Of a stretch of 64,000 bases of DNA, positions 1-8,232 are shown piece after piece. This stretch comes from an uncultured Collinsella sp. (GTDB taxonomy: Bacteria > Actinomycetota > Coriobacteriia > Coriobacteriales > Coriobacteriaceae). Below the pieces are notes generated by a model. It ran no database searches. It saw only the letters and a list, made by a program, of their open reading frames with translations, and was not told where the DNA came from. Numbering within the stretch: the stretch's first letter is position 1; the number at the start of each line of letters is the position of its first letter. The translations under genes were made by a program, and so were the position numbers. The DNA lies in NCBI GenBank assembly GCA_902491395.1, contig CABUHO010000005.1, positions 48,576 to 112,575 of the forward strand. Reading direction: 5' to 3'.

Positions 1-1605
1 GTAAATCTTGCTGTTCTCACCAGCATTAATTGTTGCCATCGTACCGCTGTTGTTACCGCCAGCAATACGCAAGCCGCCGCCTTCGCCGTTAACAGATTTG
101 TTGCCCGCAATCGTGCCACCTGTCATGGTAAACGTAATCGCTTTGCCCCAGAAGCCAGCGTAGATTCCGCCACCAGCCTCGTTGGAGTAGTTGGCCGTAA
201 CAGAACCGCCCGTCATGTTCAGTGTGCCACCATCGACAGAAGCAATACCGCCGCCGCCGAGCAGACCAAGGTTGAACTTTTCAGTGATATAGGAGTCGAC
301 GCGGTTGTTGGTAATATTTGCCGGATCAACGATTTCAACATCAGCATTTTTGGTAAAGACGCCGCCGCCATAGCCATTATTGGGATGGTCGACGTCGTTA
401 TAGCGCTCCTTATACGTAGCGTTGCCAGAGATAACACCGCCTAAAAATTTCAGCTTGGCGTCATTGTCAGCATAGATGCCGCCGCCAGATGCTGCCTTGT
501 TTGCCGCGATTACGCCGCCGGTCATGTTGAACTTGGCATTTGCGCCCGTCACGCACAGGCCACCGCCCCAGCCGCCGCCGTTACCGTTGGTGACATAGCC
601 GCCAGAAATATTGACAGTGCCTTGAGATAAAATAACGTGACCGTTGTTGCCCAGATTGGCAGCCGTGGTAATCATGCCGCCCTCGAGATTGAGCGTGCAG
701 CCCGCTTCGACCTCGACCACATACTTTACGGAACCGCTGTCCGATGCCGCATCGATAACGCCGAAGCCCGTAACAACATGCTTGTACGTAGTCTCCGTAG
801 TGCCGAGACAATCTGAATTGGGCACACTCTTGGTCTCATAGTAAGTAAGACTCTCAGGAGTGCCGCTATTGGAGCTATTTCCCTTGTCCCACTCCATAGT
901 CGCCAACTGGCCCGCCGACGTAGGGACCTGAGTCTGATCGTCTATCGTTTTTTTACCCAAGTCCTTGTTACCCGAGTCCTCGATAGTGAGCTTGGCTCCG
1001 CTTCGGACCACAAAGAAGGAGTCTGGGGTGCGATCGTTGTAGACGCCGTGGTAGTTATAGAGCATGCATCCCGCAAGATCGATGGTGGTGTCTTTGGTGA
1101 TGGCAATCTGCGTATCCGAATAGGCAGAATCCGTCAGTCGAAACTTGCCGCCATTGGTAAATTGGTTAGCGACATTACCCTTTACCTCGATATAGTCATC
1201 GGCACTGACGTTGGCAGGGGCGATTGCGCTTTCATCGTTAGTTTCATCATCAGAAGGCTTCGCATCCGCAGGCTGCGCAGCGCTCTCGGCTCCCGTGTCA
1301 TCAGACAACGGAGCCGTCCTGAGAGCATCGTCGCCAGTCTCGTCGCCCTCAGTCTCGTCACTATTCTGGTTTTCGGCATCCCCGCCAGTAGTGCTGCCTA
1401 CATCAGTAGACTCACTTGAGGAATCAGCCGCCGCCACAGTTTTCTCGGCTGCACCCGCCTCGGCATCGTTGGCAATGGCCTGCGAGATTGGAGGCATGAC
1501 GAGCGACAGTACCAGGCTCAAAACGGAGGCTCCGCACAAAACGCCTGCCAGCACACGGCGCGTCGCTTTATTACTCTGCTTAGATTTGTCTGAATTCGCT
1601 TTCAT
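1..1605 (-). CDS. Secreted beta-helix surface protein, C-terminus beyond the window
   Basis: The frame is open from ATG 1605 to base 1 (535 codons) and leaves the window. The first 45 residues form a signal peptide: a Lys/Arg-rich start, a hydrophobic stretch around residues 18-40, and an SQA-type cleavage region. Residues about 45-125 are low-complexity, rich in Asp, Glu, Ser and Ala, as in cell-wall-proximal linkers. From about residue 330 a motif of the form hNhTGGxhxxNxxxxxGGGIYxxxxA recurs, at about residues 332, 359, 461 and 492. This is the rung pattern of right-handed parallel beta-helix adhesins and polymorphic surface proteins. The anchor (LPXTG or other) would lie outside the window. 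Function is inferred to be adhesion or glycan contact; no catalytic residues were recognised. Confidence 0.8.
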   Translation of the reverse strand, partial: MKANSDKSKQSNKATRRVLAGVLCGASVLSLVLSLVMPPISQAIANDAEAGAAEKTVAAADSSSESTDVGSTTGGDAENQNSDETEGDETGDDALRTAPLSDDTGAESAAQPADAKPSDDETNDESAIAPANVSADDYIEVKGNVANQFTNGGKFRLTDSAYSDTQIAITKDTTIDLAGCMLYNYHGVYNDRTPDSFFVVRSGAKLTIEDSGNKDLGKKTIDDQTQVPTSAGQLATMEWDKGNSSNSGTPESLTYYETKSVPNSDCLGTTETTYKHVVTGFGVIDAASDSGSVKYVVEVEAGCTLNLEGGMITTAANLGNNGHVILSQGTVNISGGYVTNGNGGGWGGGLCVTGANAKFNMTGGVIAANKAASGGGIYADNDAKLKFLGGVISGNATYKERYNDVDHPNNGYGGGVFTKNADVEIVDPANITNNRVDSYITEKFNLGLLGGGGIASVDGGTLNMTGGSVTANYSNEAGGGIYAGFWGKAITFTMTGGTIAGNKSVNGEGGGLRIAGGNNSGTMATINAGENSKIY

Positions 1606-2110
1606 CGTTGTCTCCTCCCCAAGAGACCGCGATCTTGCTCTTTCACCATCAAACGTATCTGCGCAATCTGTAATTGCGCTCGTTTAGTAATGCAATTATA
1701 ACGATTGTTTAAACATCTGAGCAACAAAACCGACATTTTTGTAGCAAGTTCTTAATTCTCTTGACATTTACTCAGATTTGCCTTCGTTTATTCGCTATCT
1801 ATTTTTTGTTTCTGCTGGTAATTTAGTTGCCTATTATTTTTTAATGGCATTAGATTTATTTGCACAACATTTTGCTCAAGAGCGAACATCCTGTGAACGG
1901 TCGAAAATCGACCGTGAGCGGTAGGTCATTAACCGGGATGAATATCCTATCAAATTGATGAGAATATCTTAAACCCATCGGTGGTTAGAAGCATGATGTT
2001 CAGACAACAATATTTGAATTTTCCCACAGATTTTAGGTATCAATTCGCCCAAATCGCCTGAGGCCACCGCAAAAGAGCCTGCCCCCTTCTGCGGTGGTTC
2101 TCCCCCAGCG
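1606..2110. other. AT-rich intergenic region
   Basis: A 505-bp gap without a convincing reading frame, clearly richer in AT than the rest of the window from 1690 to 2040. Apart from the promoter at 1695-1724, only a short inverted motif (tcgaaaatcga, near 1902) stands out. The composition fits the upstream region of a surface-protein gene that may have been acquired. Confidence 0.4.
1695..1724 (-). promoter_or_regulatory. Candidate sigma-70 promoter of the surface protein
   Basis: On the minus strand, TTGCTC (1724-1719) and a perfect TATAAT (1700-1695) are 18 bp apart, about 90 bp upstream of ATG 1605 and inside an AT-rich stretch. Confidence 0.5.
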
Positions 2111-2932
2111 CTACAGCAGATGTTCCTCGATAAAGATCGCGATGCCGTCTTTGTCGTTGCTGGCGGTTACAAAATCGGCGGCGGCACGGGTGGCGTCGCT
2201 GCCGTTTGCCATGGCCACGCCCACGCCGGCGTCAGCCACCATGCAGGTGTCGTTATCGGCATCGCCAAACACGCAGATGTCCTGGAGCTCCATGCCGTTG
2301 AGCTCCGCCACGCGCACAAGGCCGCGCGTCTTGGACACGTGCGGATCCATGAACTCGTAGAGTCGCTGCGTGGTTTGCAGAGCCGCCGCCTTAACAGTGT
2401 TATCGGCAAACGTCGACGCCCGCTCAATCACCCGCGGCATTACCTCGGGCGCCATGGTAAACATCACCTTGGGCTGCGGCTCGCGCAAAAACTCGGCAAA
2501 ATCGACCACCTGGTAGGGCACACCGTCGACGCGCGACAGGTGCTCGACGCACGCGTTGCTCTCGGGCACGTAGAACACGCCGTCTCGGGGGCAGACGGGC
2601 GTTGCCGGAAGGTCCGCCATGTGCTTGCAGATGCGCGCGATGGTCTCGCCCGGCAGCGGATAGCTCAGCTCGTTGATGTCGTGTGCGCGGTCGATGACCT
2701 CGGCGCCACCGCAGCCCACGAGCACGTCCACCAGGCCTTCGATGCCCCAGAGCTCGTACATGGCCTCGGTCGCGTGGGCGTCACGCCCGGTGCACAGGCC
2801 AAACAGCACGCCGCGCTCGCGCAGGGCGCGGATCGCCGCCACGGTGCGCGGGGACACCGTGTGCTGGCTCGTGAGCAGCGTGCCGTCGATATCGCAGAAC
2901 ACGGCTTTGATGTGGCTGAAGGTGGTGTCCAT
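2111..2932 (-). CDS. Cof-type HAD-IIB family phosphatase
   Basis: 273 residues. HAD motif I is DIDGTLL (residues 14-20; Asp14 nucleophile, Asp16 acid/base). Motif II lies in GLCTGRD, and motif IV is GDADND near residue 223, followed by the VAMANGSDATRAAADFVT segment typical of Cof/YidA-like sugar-phosphate or nucleotide phosphatases. The cap is type C2. The frame is open further upstream to 3034, but that extension runs into a non-coding repeat. ATG 2932 has an AAAGG ribosome site 5 nt away and gives the family N-terminus. The substrate cannot be told from sequence. The gene appears to be transcribed alone. Confidence 0.88.
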   Translation of the reverse strand: MDTTFSHIKAVFCDIDGTLLTSQHTVSPRTVAAIRALRERGVLFGLCTGRDAHATEAMYELWGIEGLVDVLVGCGGAEVIDRAHDINELSYPLPGETIARICKHMADLPATPVCPRDGVFYVPESNACVEHLSRVDGVPYQVVDFAEFLREPQPKVMFTMAPEVMPRVIERASTFADNTVKAAALQTTQRLYEFMDPHVSKTRGLVRVAELNGMELQDICVFGDADNDTCMVADAGVGVAMANGSDATRAAADFVTASNDKDGIAIFIEEHLL

Positions 2933-3025
2933 GGGGGCCTTTCTGGGTTGTGCGGCGGTGTGGGGTGTATTCGCAAACGGCGTACATGGTATACCAAGGC
3001 GCGCACGGGGCGCTTTGGTGCAAAA

Positions 3026-3058
3026 CCACCACAAAGGTGCCTGGCCCCTTTGTGGTGG
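3026..3058 (-). terminator. Family 1 hairpin repeat, terminator-like
   Basis: Twelve-base arms CCACCACAAAGG and CCTTTGTGGTGG enclose a 9-nt loop, followed on the minus strand by TTTT. It lies 98 nt after the stop of the minus-strand MFS gene. Other copies are at 4611, 9274, 9992 and 24338. Confidence 0.6.
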
Positions 3059-3092
3059 CCGGACTCGCAGAATGGCCTAGCCCGGAGCGCAA

Positions 3093-3153
3093 ACCATCAC
3101 AACATTCGACGTTTTTCGGCAAAATCGCGATTTTCATCGAATGTTGTGATGGT
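3093..3153. repeat. Family 2 inverted repeat (ACCATCACAACATTCG)
   Basis: A 61-bp palindrome with arms of about 19 bp starting ACCATCACAACATTCGA. It begins 2 nt after the stop of the minus-strand MFS gene. Other copies are at 12581 and 13822. One arm carries CGACG and the other CATCG, so each copy has an orientation. Confidence 0.75.
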
Positions 3154-3155
3154 CT

Positions 3156-4436
3156 TTACTGCCTTGCGGCACGATCAAAATGCCGGCGCCCAAACAGCAG
3201 CAACGCCGCGGGGACTGCCGTCACGACCATGCCTGCTCCGATGAGCGTCTGCTGCACGCCAAACGTCGCCGCCAGCCACGGGGCAATCGCCAGCGGCGCC
3301 ACGCCGGCGAACATATTGCCAAAGCCCATGACCGAGTTCACGCGACCAAGCTGCTCGAGCGGAGCCGTCGTTTGCACAATGGTGTTGTGGAGCGGGTTGA
3401 CGACACCCCAAGCTATGCCCAGGGCGATCTGGCCGATGAGGGCCACGCCCACGTACGGTGTCCCCACATAGAGCAGACTTCCCAGGCCCACGGACATGAG
3501 CGCCACGAGCAGTGTTTTAAGGTTGACCAGGTGCGGCGGCAAGCGGAGCGCGAGCACGGCACCCAGCACCGCGCCCACGCCCGAGGCCGACGAGAGCCAG
3601 CCCATCCACTCAACGCCGACATGCAGGACATCGCGATAGAAGAACGACTCGAGCGGGTCGAAGGCTCCATAGCCAAAGTTCGAAAGAAAAATGATGCAGA
3701 AAAGTAGCGCGAGGACGCTGTTGGTGAAGACTGTCTTGATACTGGCTGCGAAGGTGGCGCGGGCGGACGTGCTGGGGCTGGAGCTTTGTCCCGCACGCTC
3801 CCCTTCCTCTGCCGAATCGGCATCCGCATGCCCGGCGACATGGCTGGTCTGCGGCCTAAAGCCCCAGCCGACGACGAACGCCAGCACGGTAAAGAGCATC
3901 ATGAGCACGAACACCGCGCGCGACGATGCAACCGCCGCGACAAAGCCGCCCAGCGTGGGGCCAACGATGATACTCACGTTTGAAAACATGGCGATGGCGG
4001 AGTTGATGTCTTTGAGCTCGACGGGGTCGTTGGTGAGGTAGGCCGGATAGGACGTGGCGATGGGCTGGGCGAATCCCATCGTAAAGCCCAGAAACACCGC
4101 GCCGAGCAGGACGACGCCGGTCGCGCTACCAAAGGCGATGATTGCCGTACCAGTTGCGAGAGCGCCGATGATACTCAGCAAGAAATGGCGGCGCGGACCC
4201 CAGGCGTCAAGCGCCGCGCCGCCCGCAAAGGATCCCAGGATCACAAAGACGTTCATAAACAGGACCGCCAGCGATGTCGCGACGACCGAGGCATCGTCCG
4301 CATAGGTAAGCGTTCCGATGACGCCGATAAAGTAGCTGGTCTGAAACCCGGTGTAGATGAGAAAGCGCATCGCCACCAGGCGTTTAGCCTGCGCGGACAG
4401 CGATGATTGAGGCTTTGAAAAAAGAGATGCGAGCAT
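3156..4436 (-). CDS. MFS transporter
   Basis: 426 residues with about twelve hydrophobic segments. After TM2 comes a short basic loop (DAWGPRRHFLL), the usual signature between TM2 and TM3 of major facilitator proteins. A central hydrophilic loop of about 35 residues rich in Ser, Ala, Glu and Asp separates the two halves. The start is set at ATG 4436, which has GAGGAG 5 nt upstream; the frame continues to 4475 without a better ribosome site. The overall pattern resembles drug or sugar efflux proteins of the DHA type, but the substrate is unknown. Family 1 and family 2 palindromes follow the stop. Confidence 0.85.
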   Translation of the reverse strand: MLASLFSKPQSSLSAQAKRLVAMRFLIYTGFQTSYFIGVIGTLTYADDASVVATSLAVLFMNVFVILGSFAGGAALDAWGPRRHFLLSIIGALATGTAIIAFGSATGVVLLGAVFLGFTMGFAQPIATSYPAYLTNDPVELKDINSAIAMFSNVSIIVGPTLGGFVAAVASSRAVFVLMMLFTVLAFVVGWGFRPQTSHVAGHADADSAEEGERAGQSSSPSTSARATFAASIKTVFTNSVLALLFCIIFLSNFGYGAFDPLESFFYRDVLHVGVEWMGWLSSASGVGAVLGAVLALRLPPHLVNLKTLLVALMSVGLGSLLYVGTPYVGVALIGQIALGIAWGVVNPLHNTIVQTTAPLEQLGRVNSVMGFGNMFAGVAPLAIAPWLAATFGVQQTLIGAGMVVTAVPAALLLFGRRHFDRAARQ

Positions 4437-4610
4437 GGAGACTCCTCGTTTCATACGAATACGGGCGGTGGGCATTCGCCACCGTCTATCGAATCAATCA
4501 ATCCGCATGAAACATTAAGGACGCATCAAGCCCCTCTTCTCCGTTTTTCGCCCGTCATGAACTACTTGGTAGATTGTAAGGCATGTACCACACATCTACC
4601 AAAGCAAAAA

Positions 4611-4643
4611 CCACCACAAAGGTGCCTGGCCCCTTTGTGGTGG
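4611..4643 (-). terminator. Family 1 hairpin repeat, terminator of the 6-phospho-beta-glucosidase gene
   Basis: Same 12-base arms as at 3026, followed on the minus strand by TTTTT. It lies 30 nt after the stop codon at 4673. Confidence 0.65.
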
Positions 4644-4672
4644 AAATGACGTTTGCGCTGCTTAAGACTTGG

Positions 4673-6121
4673 CTAGGCCAGGTCGGCGCCGTTGGACTCG
4701 ATGACCTTCTTGTACCAGAAGAAGCTGTCCTTGCGGCTGCGGGCAAGCGTGCCGTTGCCGTCGTTGTCCTTGTCGACGTAGATAAAGCCGTAGCGCTTCT
4801 TCATCTCGCCGGTCGAGGCACTCACCAAATCGATGCAGCCCCACATGGTGTAGCCCATCAAGTCCACGCCGTCCTCGATGGCAATCTCCATCTGCTTGAT
4901 ATGCTCGCGCAGGTAATCGATGCGGTAGCCGTCGTGGATCGAACCGTCCGCCTCGACCTCGTCCACCGCGCCCAGGCCGTTCTCGACAATCATCAGCGGC
5001 ACCTGGTAGCGGTCGTAGACCTCCTCCAGGTAGTAGCGCAGACCCTCGGGGTCGATCGCCCAACCCCAATCGCTCTTCTTGAGATACTCGTTGCCGGCGC
5101 CACCAAAGATGTTGCCTTGCTCCAGCAGCACCGGGTCGGCCGTGGCGGTGGCGCTCATGTAGTAGCTAAAGCTGTAGAAGTCGACCTTGCCGGCGGCCAG
5201 CGTGGCGGCGTCCTCGGGCGAAACCTCCACGTGCACGCCTTCGCGGCGCCACACGCTGGGCGCCCACGAGGGATACGCACCGCGCACCTGTACGTCGCCG
5301 CAGTAGAAGTTCATCTCGCGCTGCTGCTTTTGTGCGGCCAGAACATCTGCCGGGTTGCACGTGTGCGGATAGCAAGCGTTGCCGGCGATCATGCAGCCGA
5401 TCTTGTTCTGAGGGTCGATCTGATGGCCCATGGTGACGCACTTGGCGCTCGCCAAGAACTGATGGTGCAGGGCGTCGAAGCGCGCCTGCGGGTCGTCCCA
5501 GTCGCAGTCGCCAAAGGCCATGGGCGTGTCAGTTGCCTCGGGCACCATGCCGCCGCCCATCACGCCGCCAAAGCCGCCCATGAGCAGGCAATTGATTTCG
5601 TTAAAGGTGAGCCAGTAGCGCACCAGCCCCTTGTACTCGGTCATGACGGTACGGGCGTAGTTGAGGTAGAAATCGATGAGCTTGGGGTTCTTCCAGCCGC
5701 CGTAGTTTTTGGACAGGCCATAGGGCAGCTCGTAGTGGCTGAGGGTGACCATGGGCTCGATGCCCTGTTCCTGACAGGCCTGGAACACGCGGCGGTAGAA
5801 CTCGATGCCGGCCTGGTTGGGCTCGGCCTCGTCGCCGTTGGGGAAGATGCGGCTCCAGTTGATGGACATGCGGTAGCACTTAAAGCCCATCTCGCCAAAG
5901 AGCTTGATGTCGTCGAGGTAGTGATGGTACATATCCACGGCCTCGTGGCTGGGATAGTGGTACTGGGGCAGAATGCCATCGGTGATGTGGCGCGGCTCGG
6001 AGACCGTACCGCCGGTCATGATGTCGGGAACGCCGAGGCCCTTGCCGTCCTCGTTGTATCCGCCTTCGCACTGATTGGCGGCAGTGGCGCCGCCCCACAG
6101 AAATCCATCGGGAAAAGCCAT
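4673..6121 (-). CDS. Family GH1 6-phospho-beta-glucosidase
   Basis: 482 residues, normal GH1 length. The N-terminus FLWGGATAANQCEGGY is the GH1 signature. TFNE (Glu175) is the acid/base and VENG (Glu380) the nucleophile. The C-terminal KKRYGFIYVDKDNDGNG segment is typical of the phospho-glucosidase branch (BglA/AscB/BglH), which cleaves beta-glucoside 6-phosphates from PTS uptake into glucose-6-phosphate and aglycone or glucose. ATG 6121 has AAGGAG 6 nt upstream. Upstream on the same strand lie the EIIBC permease and BglG-type antiterminator. A terminator at 6619-6650 and 550 bp of structured DNA separate this gene from the permease, so it probably has its own promoter or leader. Confidence 0.93.
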   Translation of the reverse strand: MAFPDGFLWGGATAANQCEGGYNEDGKGLGVPDIMTGGTVSEPRHITDGILPQYHYPSHEAVDMYHHYLDDIKLFGEMGFKCYRMSINWSRIFPNGDEAEPNQAGIEFYRRVFQACQEQGIEPMVTLSHYELPYGLSKNYGGWKNPKLIDFYLNYARTVMTEYKGLVRYWLTFNEINCLLMGGFGGVMGGGMVPEATDTPMAFGDCDWDDPQARFDALHHQFLASAKCVTMGHQIDPQNKIGCMIAGNACYPHTCNPADVLAAQKQQREMNFYCGDVQVRGAYPSWAPSVWRREGVHVEVSPEDAATLAAGKVDFYSFSYYMSATATADPVLLEQGNIFGGAGNEYLKKSDWGWAIDPEGLRYYLEEVYDRYQVPLMIVENGLGAVDEVEADGSIHDGYRIDYLREHIKQMEIAIEDGVDLMGYTMWGCIDLVSASTGEMKKRYGFIYVDKDNDGNGTLARSRKDSFFWYKKVIESNGADLA

Positions 6122-6217
6122 GTTGGCTCCTTTCGTACGTGTTGGGATGTTGCGTGGACGCCGAAGCGGCGTCCGCAAGGTAATTTGCGTCCCGATCGGG
6201 GTTCGCGTTGAGTCGGC

Positions 6218-6379
6218 CGCCACGAAACCGGCCCATCTACTACGTTTAGTCGTGAACCCCCGACCACACCGCAATTGTCAATAATAAAACCGCAGGTAGA
6301 AGGCTTGACGGTTTTCGGAAAACCGCCGTGTGGTTGGCCCCTACCACTTAAACGTAGTAGATAGGCCGGTTTCGTGGCG
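6218..6379. repeat. Structured element A: long self-complementary arms with conserved core
   Basis: Arms of 31 bp (6218-6248 and 6349-6379) match with one mismatch. The 100-bp core (6249-6348) has an inner stem (CCGACCACAC with GTGTGGTTGG), a small hairpin (CGGTTTT/AAAACCG) and the unpaired segment TAAAACCGCAGGTA. A second copy with different arms lies at 6419-6570. Both are 5' of the 6-phospho-beta-glucosidase gene, this one ending 97 nt from its start. Confidence 0.75.
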
Positions 6380-6418
6380 AGGCATGCACTGAACGCCCCG
6401 CGCGAGGACCGATCGACC

Positions 6419-6570
6419 AAAACTATGCCGGTTTACTACGATGAATCGATGACCCCCGAGCACACCGGAAATTGCAAAACTAAAACCGCAGGTAGGAGGC
6501 TTGCCGATTTCCGAAAAATCACGGTGTGGTCGGCCCCCGAAGATTCATCGTAGTAAACCGGCATGGTTTT
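6419..6570. repeat. Structured element B: second copy with different arms
   Basis: Arms of 29 bp (6419-6447 and 6542-6570) match with one mismatch. They differ from the arms of element A except for a shared CCGG and TACTACG. The core keeps TAAAACCGCAGGTA, the inner CACACCG/CGGTGTG stem, and a hairpin with changes on both sides (GATTT/AAATC). Confidence 0.75.
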
Positions 6571-6618
6571 GATTTTGGGCAGTCGCTCGGACGGGTGCAT
6601 GGCATCTAGCCCATTTGG

Positions 6619-6650
6619 AAAAGCCGGCGGGGCGCTCCCCCCGCCGGCTT
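6619..6650 (-). terminator. Intrinsic terminator of the EIIBC gene
   Basis: On the minus strand AAGCCGGCGGGG pairs with CCCCGCCGGCTT and is followed by TT, 25 nt after the permease stop. The stem is very strong. Confidence 0.8.
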
Positions 6651-6674
6651 GGTACCGAGTCTTTGTCGTTTGGG

Positions 6675-8114
6675 CTACTTGGCAGCCTCGGGCTTGTAGG
6701 TGACAAACTCGATCGCGAAGCCCACGGCAGCACCCACGAAAGAGGCAACGATAGCCCAGATCATGTGGTTGATGCCGTTAACACCGGAGGGGTCGATGAA
6801 GGACAGCCAGTTGAAGACGCCCAGACCACCGGACATGTACACCACGGCGCCGGAGAGACCAATGATGAGGCCGCCCACAGCAGAACCGATGCTGTCGTTG
6901 ATGAAGGCCTTCTTATCGGGCAGGGCAACACCGTAGATAGCGGGCTCGGTGACACCAAAGAAGAAGGCGGAGATCATGGCCGGCAGCGCGATGCCGCGGA
7001 ACTTCTCGTCCTTGTTCTTGAGATACATGGCAAAGAGCACGGCGCCCAGCGAGAAGGAGTGGGCGATAACGGAGCCCAGGATGTAGTCATGGCCCAGAGT
7101 GGACAGGTTGACCAGCGCGATAGGCACGAGCGACCAGTGGAAGCCAAAGATGACCAGGCACATCCAGAAGGCACCGACGAGGGTGCAGCCCAGGAGAGAG
7201 CCGATCATGGGCAGGCCAAACAGCAGCGCGAAGAACTCACCAAGCAGGTTGGTGATGAGCGTGGCGATGGGGCCAATGACCAGGTAGCCAAGGGTAACGG
7301 TAACGGTGACGACGATCAGCGGGGTGAAGAACATCTTCATAGAAGCGGGCATCCACTTCTTAACCCAGTGCTCGAGGGTGGAGCCAAACCAGACCATGAG
7401 CAGGATGGGGATAACGGAGCTGGTGTAACCCGAGGCAGGCATGATGAGCGGCAGGCCCAGGAACGTGGTGTACCAAGAGAAGGTGCCGGCAAAGCCGAGC
7501 TCGACGGAGCCGACAACCTCGCCCGAGGTCAGGGCAACCATGGTGGGATACACCAGGGCAAAGGCGATGGCCATGCCGTTGAACTCGCTCATCTTGAACT
7601 TCTTGGCCGCGGTAAAGCCAAGCACCACGGGCAGGAAGTAGAACATGCCGTCAGCGACGGTGTAGAGCAGCGTGTAGGCGCCGTCGTTGGCAAAGCTCGG
7701 GACCAGGAAGGTAGCGAGCGCCAGCAGGCCCTTCATGATACCGGCAGCGGCGAAGGTGCCGAGCATGGGGGCGAAGATGCCCGAGATGAGGTCGATGATC
7801 ACATCGGTAACGCCCTTGGGAGCGGCATCGTCGTCATCGGCGTCGACGGCGCCGCCGTCGCTAAAACCGCCGGCCCTGAGAACGGCGTCGTAGACGTCCT
7901 CGACGATGTTGCCCACAACAACCTGGTACTGGCCGTTGGCGTGCATGACCTTGATGACGTTGGGCAGCTCGGAGATTGCCTCGTCATTGGCCTTCGACTC
8001 GTCCTTGAGCTTAAAACGAACGCGGGTAATGCAGTGTGCGACGCATTTGACGTTGGACTTACCGCCAACCAGCTCTACGATCTGGGCAGCAAGATCGTCG
8101 TATTTACCTGCCAT
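6675..8114 (-). CDS. Beta-glucoside PTS permease, EIIBC without EIIA
   Basis: 479 residues. Residues 1-90 form a glucose/beta-glucoside EIIB domain with the phosphocysteine motif HCITRVRF (Cys28). An acidic linker (DADDDDAAP) leads to a hydrophobic EIIC domain of about 360 residues with the GVTEPAIYGVALP motif of the Bgl/Scr/Tre family. The usual C-terminal EIIA domain of BglF-type proteins (about 620 residues) is missing, so phosphate must come from a separate EIIA, not seen in this window. It imports and phosphorylates a beta-glucoside for the GH1 enzyme downstream. ATG 8114 follows GAGAGG at 7 nt. The antiterminator gene lies immediately upstream on the same strand, and a RAT-like site is in the gap. 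Confidence 0.9.
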   Translation of the reverse strand: MAGKYDDLAAQIVELVGGKSNVKCVAHCITRVRFKLKDESKANDEAISELPNVIKVMHANGQYQVVVGNIVEDVYDAVLRAGGFSDGGAVDADDDDAAPKGVTDVIIDLISGIFAPMLGTFAAAGIMKGLLALATFLVPSFANDGAYTLLYTVADGMFYFLPVVLGFTAAKKFKMSEFNGMAIAFALVYPTMVALTSGEVVGSVELGFAGTFSWYTTFLGLPLIMPASGYTSSVIPILLMVWFGSTLEHWVKKWMPASMKMFFTPLIVVTVTVTLGYLVIGPIATLITNLLGEFFALLFGLPMIGSLLGCTLVGAFWMCLVIFGFHWSLVPIALVNLSTLGHDYILGSVIAHSFSLGAVLFAMYLKNKDEKFRGIALPAMISAFFFGVTEPAIYGVALPDKKAFINDSIGSAVGGLIIGLSGAVVYMSGGLGVFNWLSFIDPSGVNGINHMIWAIVASFVGAAVGFAIEFVTYKPEAAK

Positions 8115-8141
8115 GATCTGTCCTCTCTTTTCCAAATTTCG

Positions 8142-8191
8142 ACAAAAATATCCCCTACCGCGAGCCGGTACCTTGCCCGCAGCTAGAAACC
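8142..8191 (-). promoter_or_regulatory. Candidate RAT antiterminator and overlapping terminator
   Basis: Between the antiterminator and permease genes the minus strand has a 25-nt segment (8191-8167) starting GGTTTCTAGCTGC and ending GGCAAGGTACC, loosely like a BglG/LicT RAT. Its 3' end overlaps the stem of a hairpin (TACCG, 5-nt loop, CGGTA; 8170-8156), and TTTTT follows after about six bases. This is the usual mutually exclusive arrangement. The match is approximate and the terminator stem is short. Confidence 0.35.
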
Positions 8192-8232
8192 AAAAAGAAT
8201 TGTTGCGATTGCCGCCAGGCTGGCGGCCTTAC

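Noticed and set aside
2932..3034. Upstream extension of the HAD phosphatase to 3034
   Set aside because: The added 34 residues translate a family 1 repeat and lack HAD similarity, whereas ATG 2932 has a ribosome site.
4583..6211. Long open frame on the plus strand opposite the 6-phospho-beta-glucosidase gene
   Set aside because: It is the complement of a gene with clear GH1 motifs. Its composition (Val, His, Gly, Ala, Asp rich) is typical of antisense frames in GC-rich DNA.
6218..6570. CRISPR array or attC-like integron sites
   Set aside because: There are only two units, with no regular spacers, no cas or integrase gene, and the variable part is the paired arms rather than spacers.
6615..8186. 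Plus-strand frame of about 520 codons opposite the EIIBC gene
   Set aside because: Glu/Gly/His/Asp-rich antisense translation of a membrane protein gene. It has no domain and no ribosome site.
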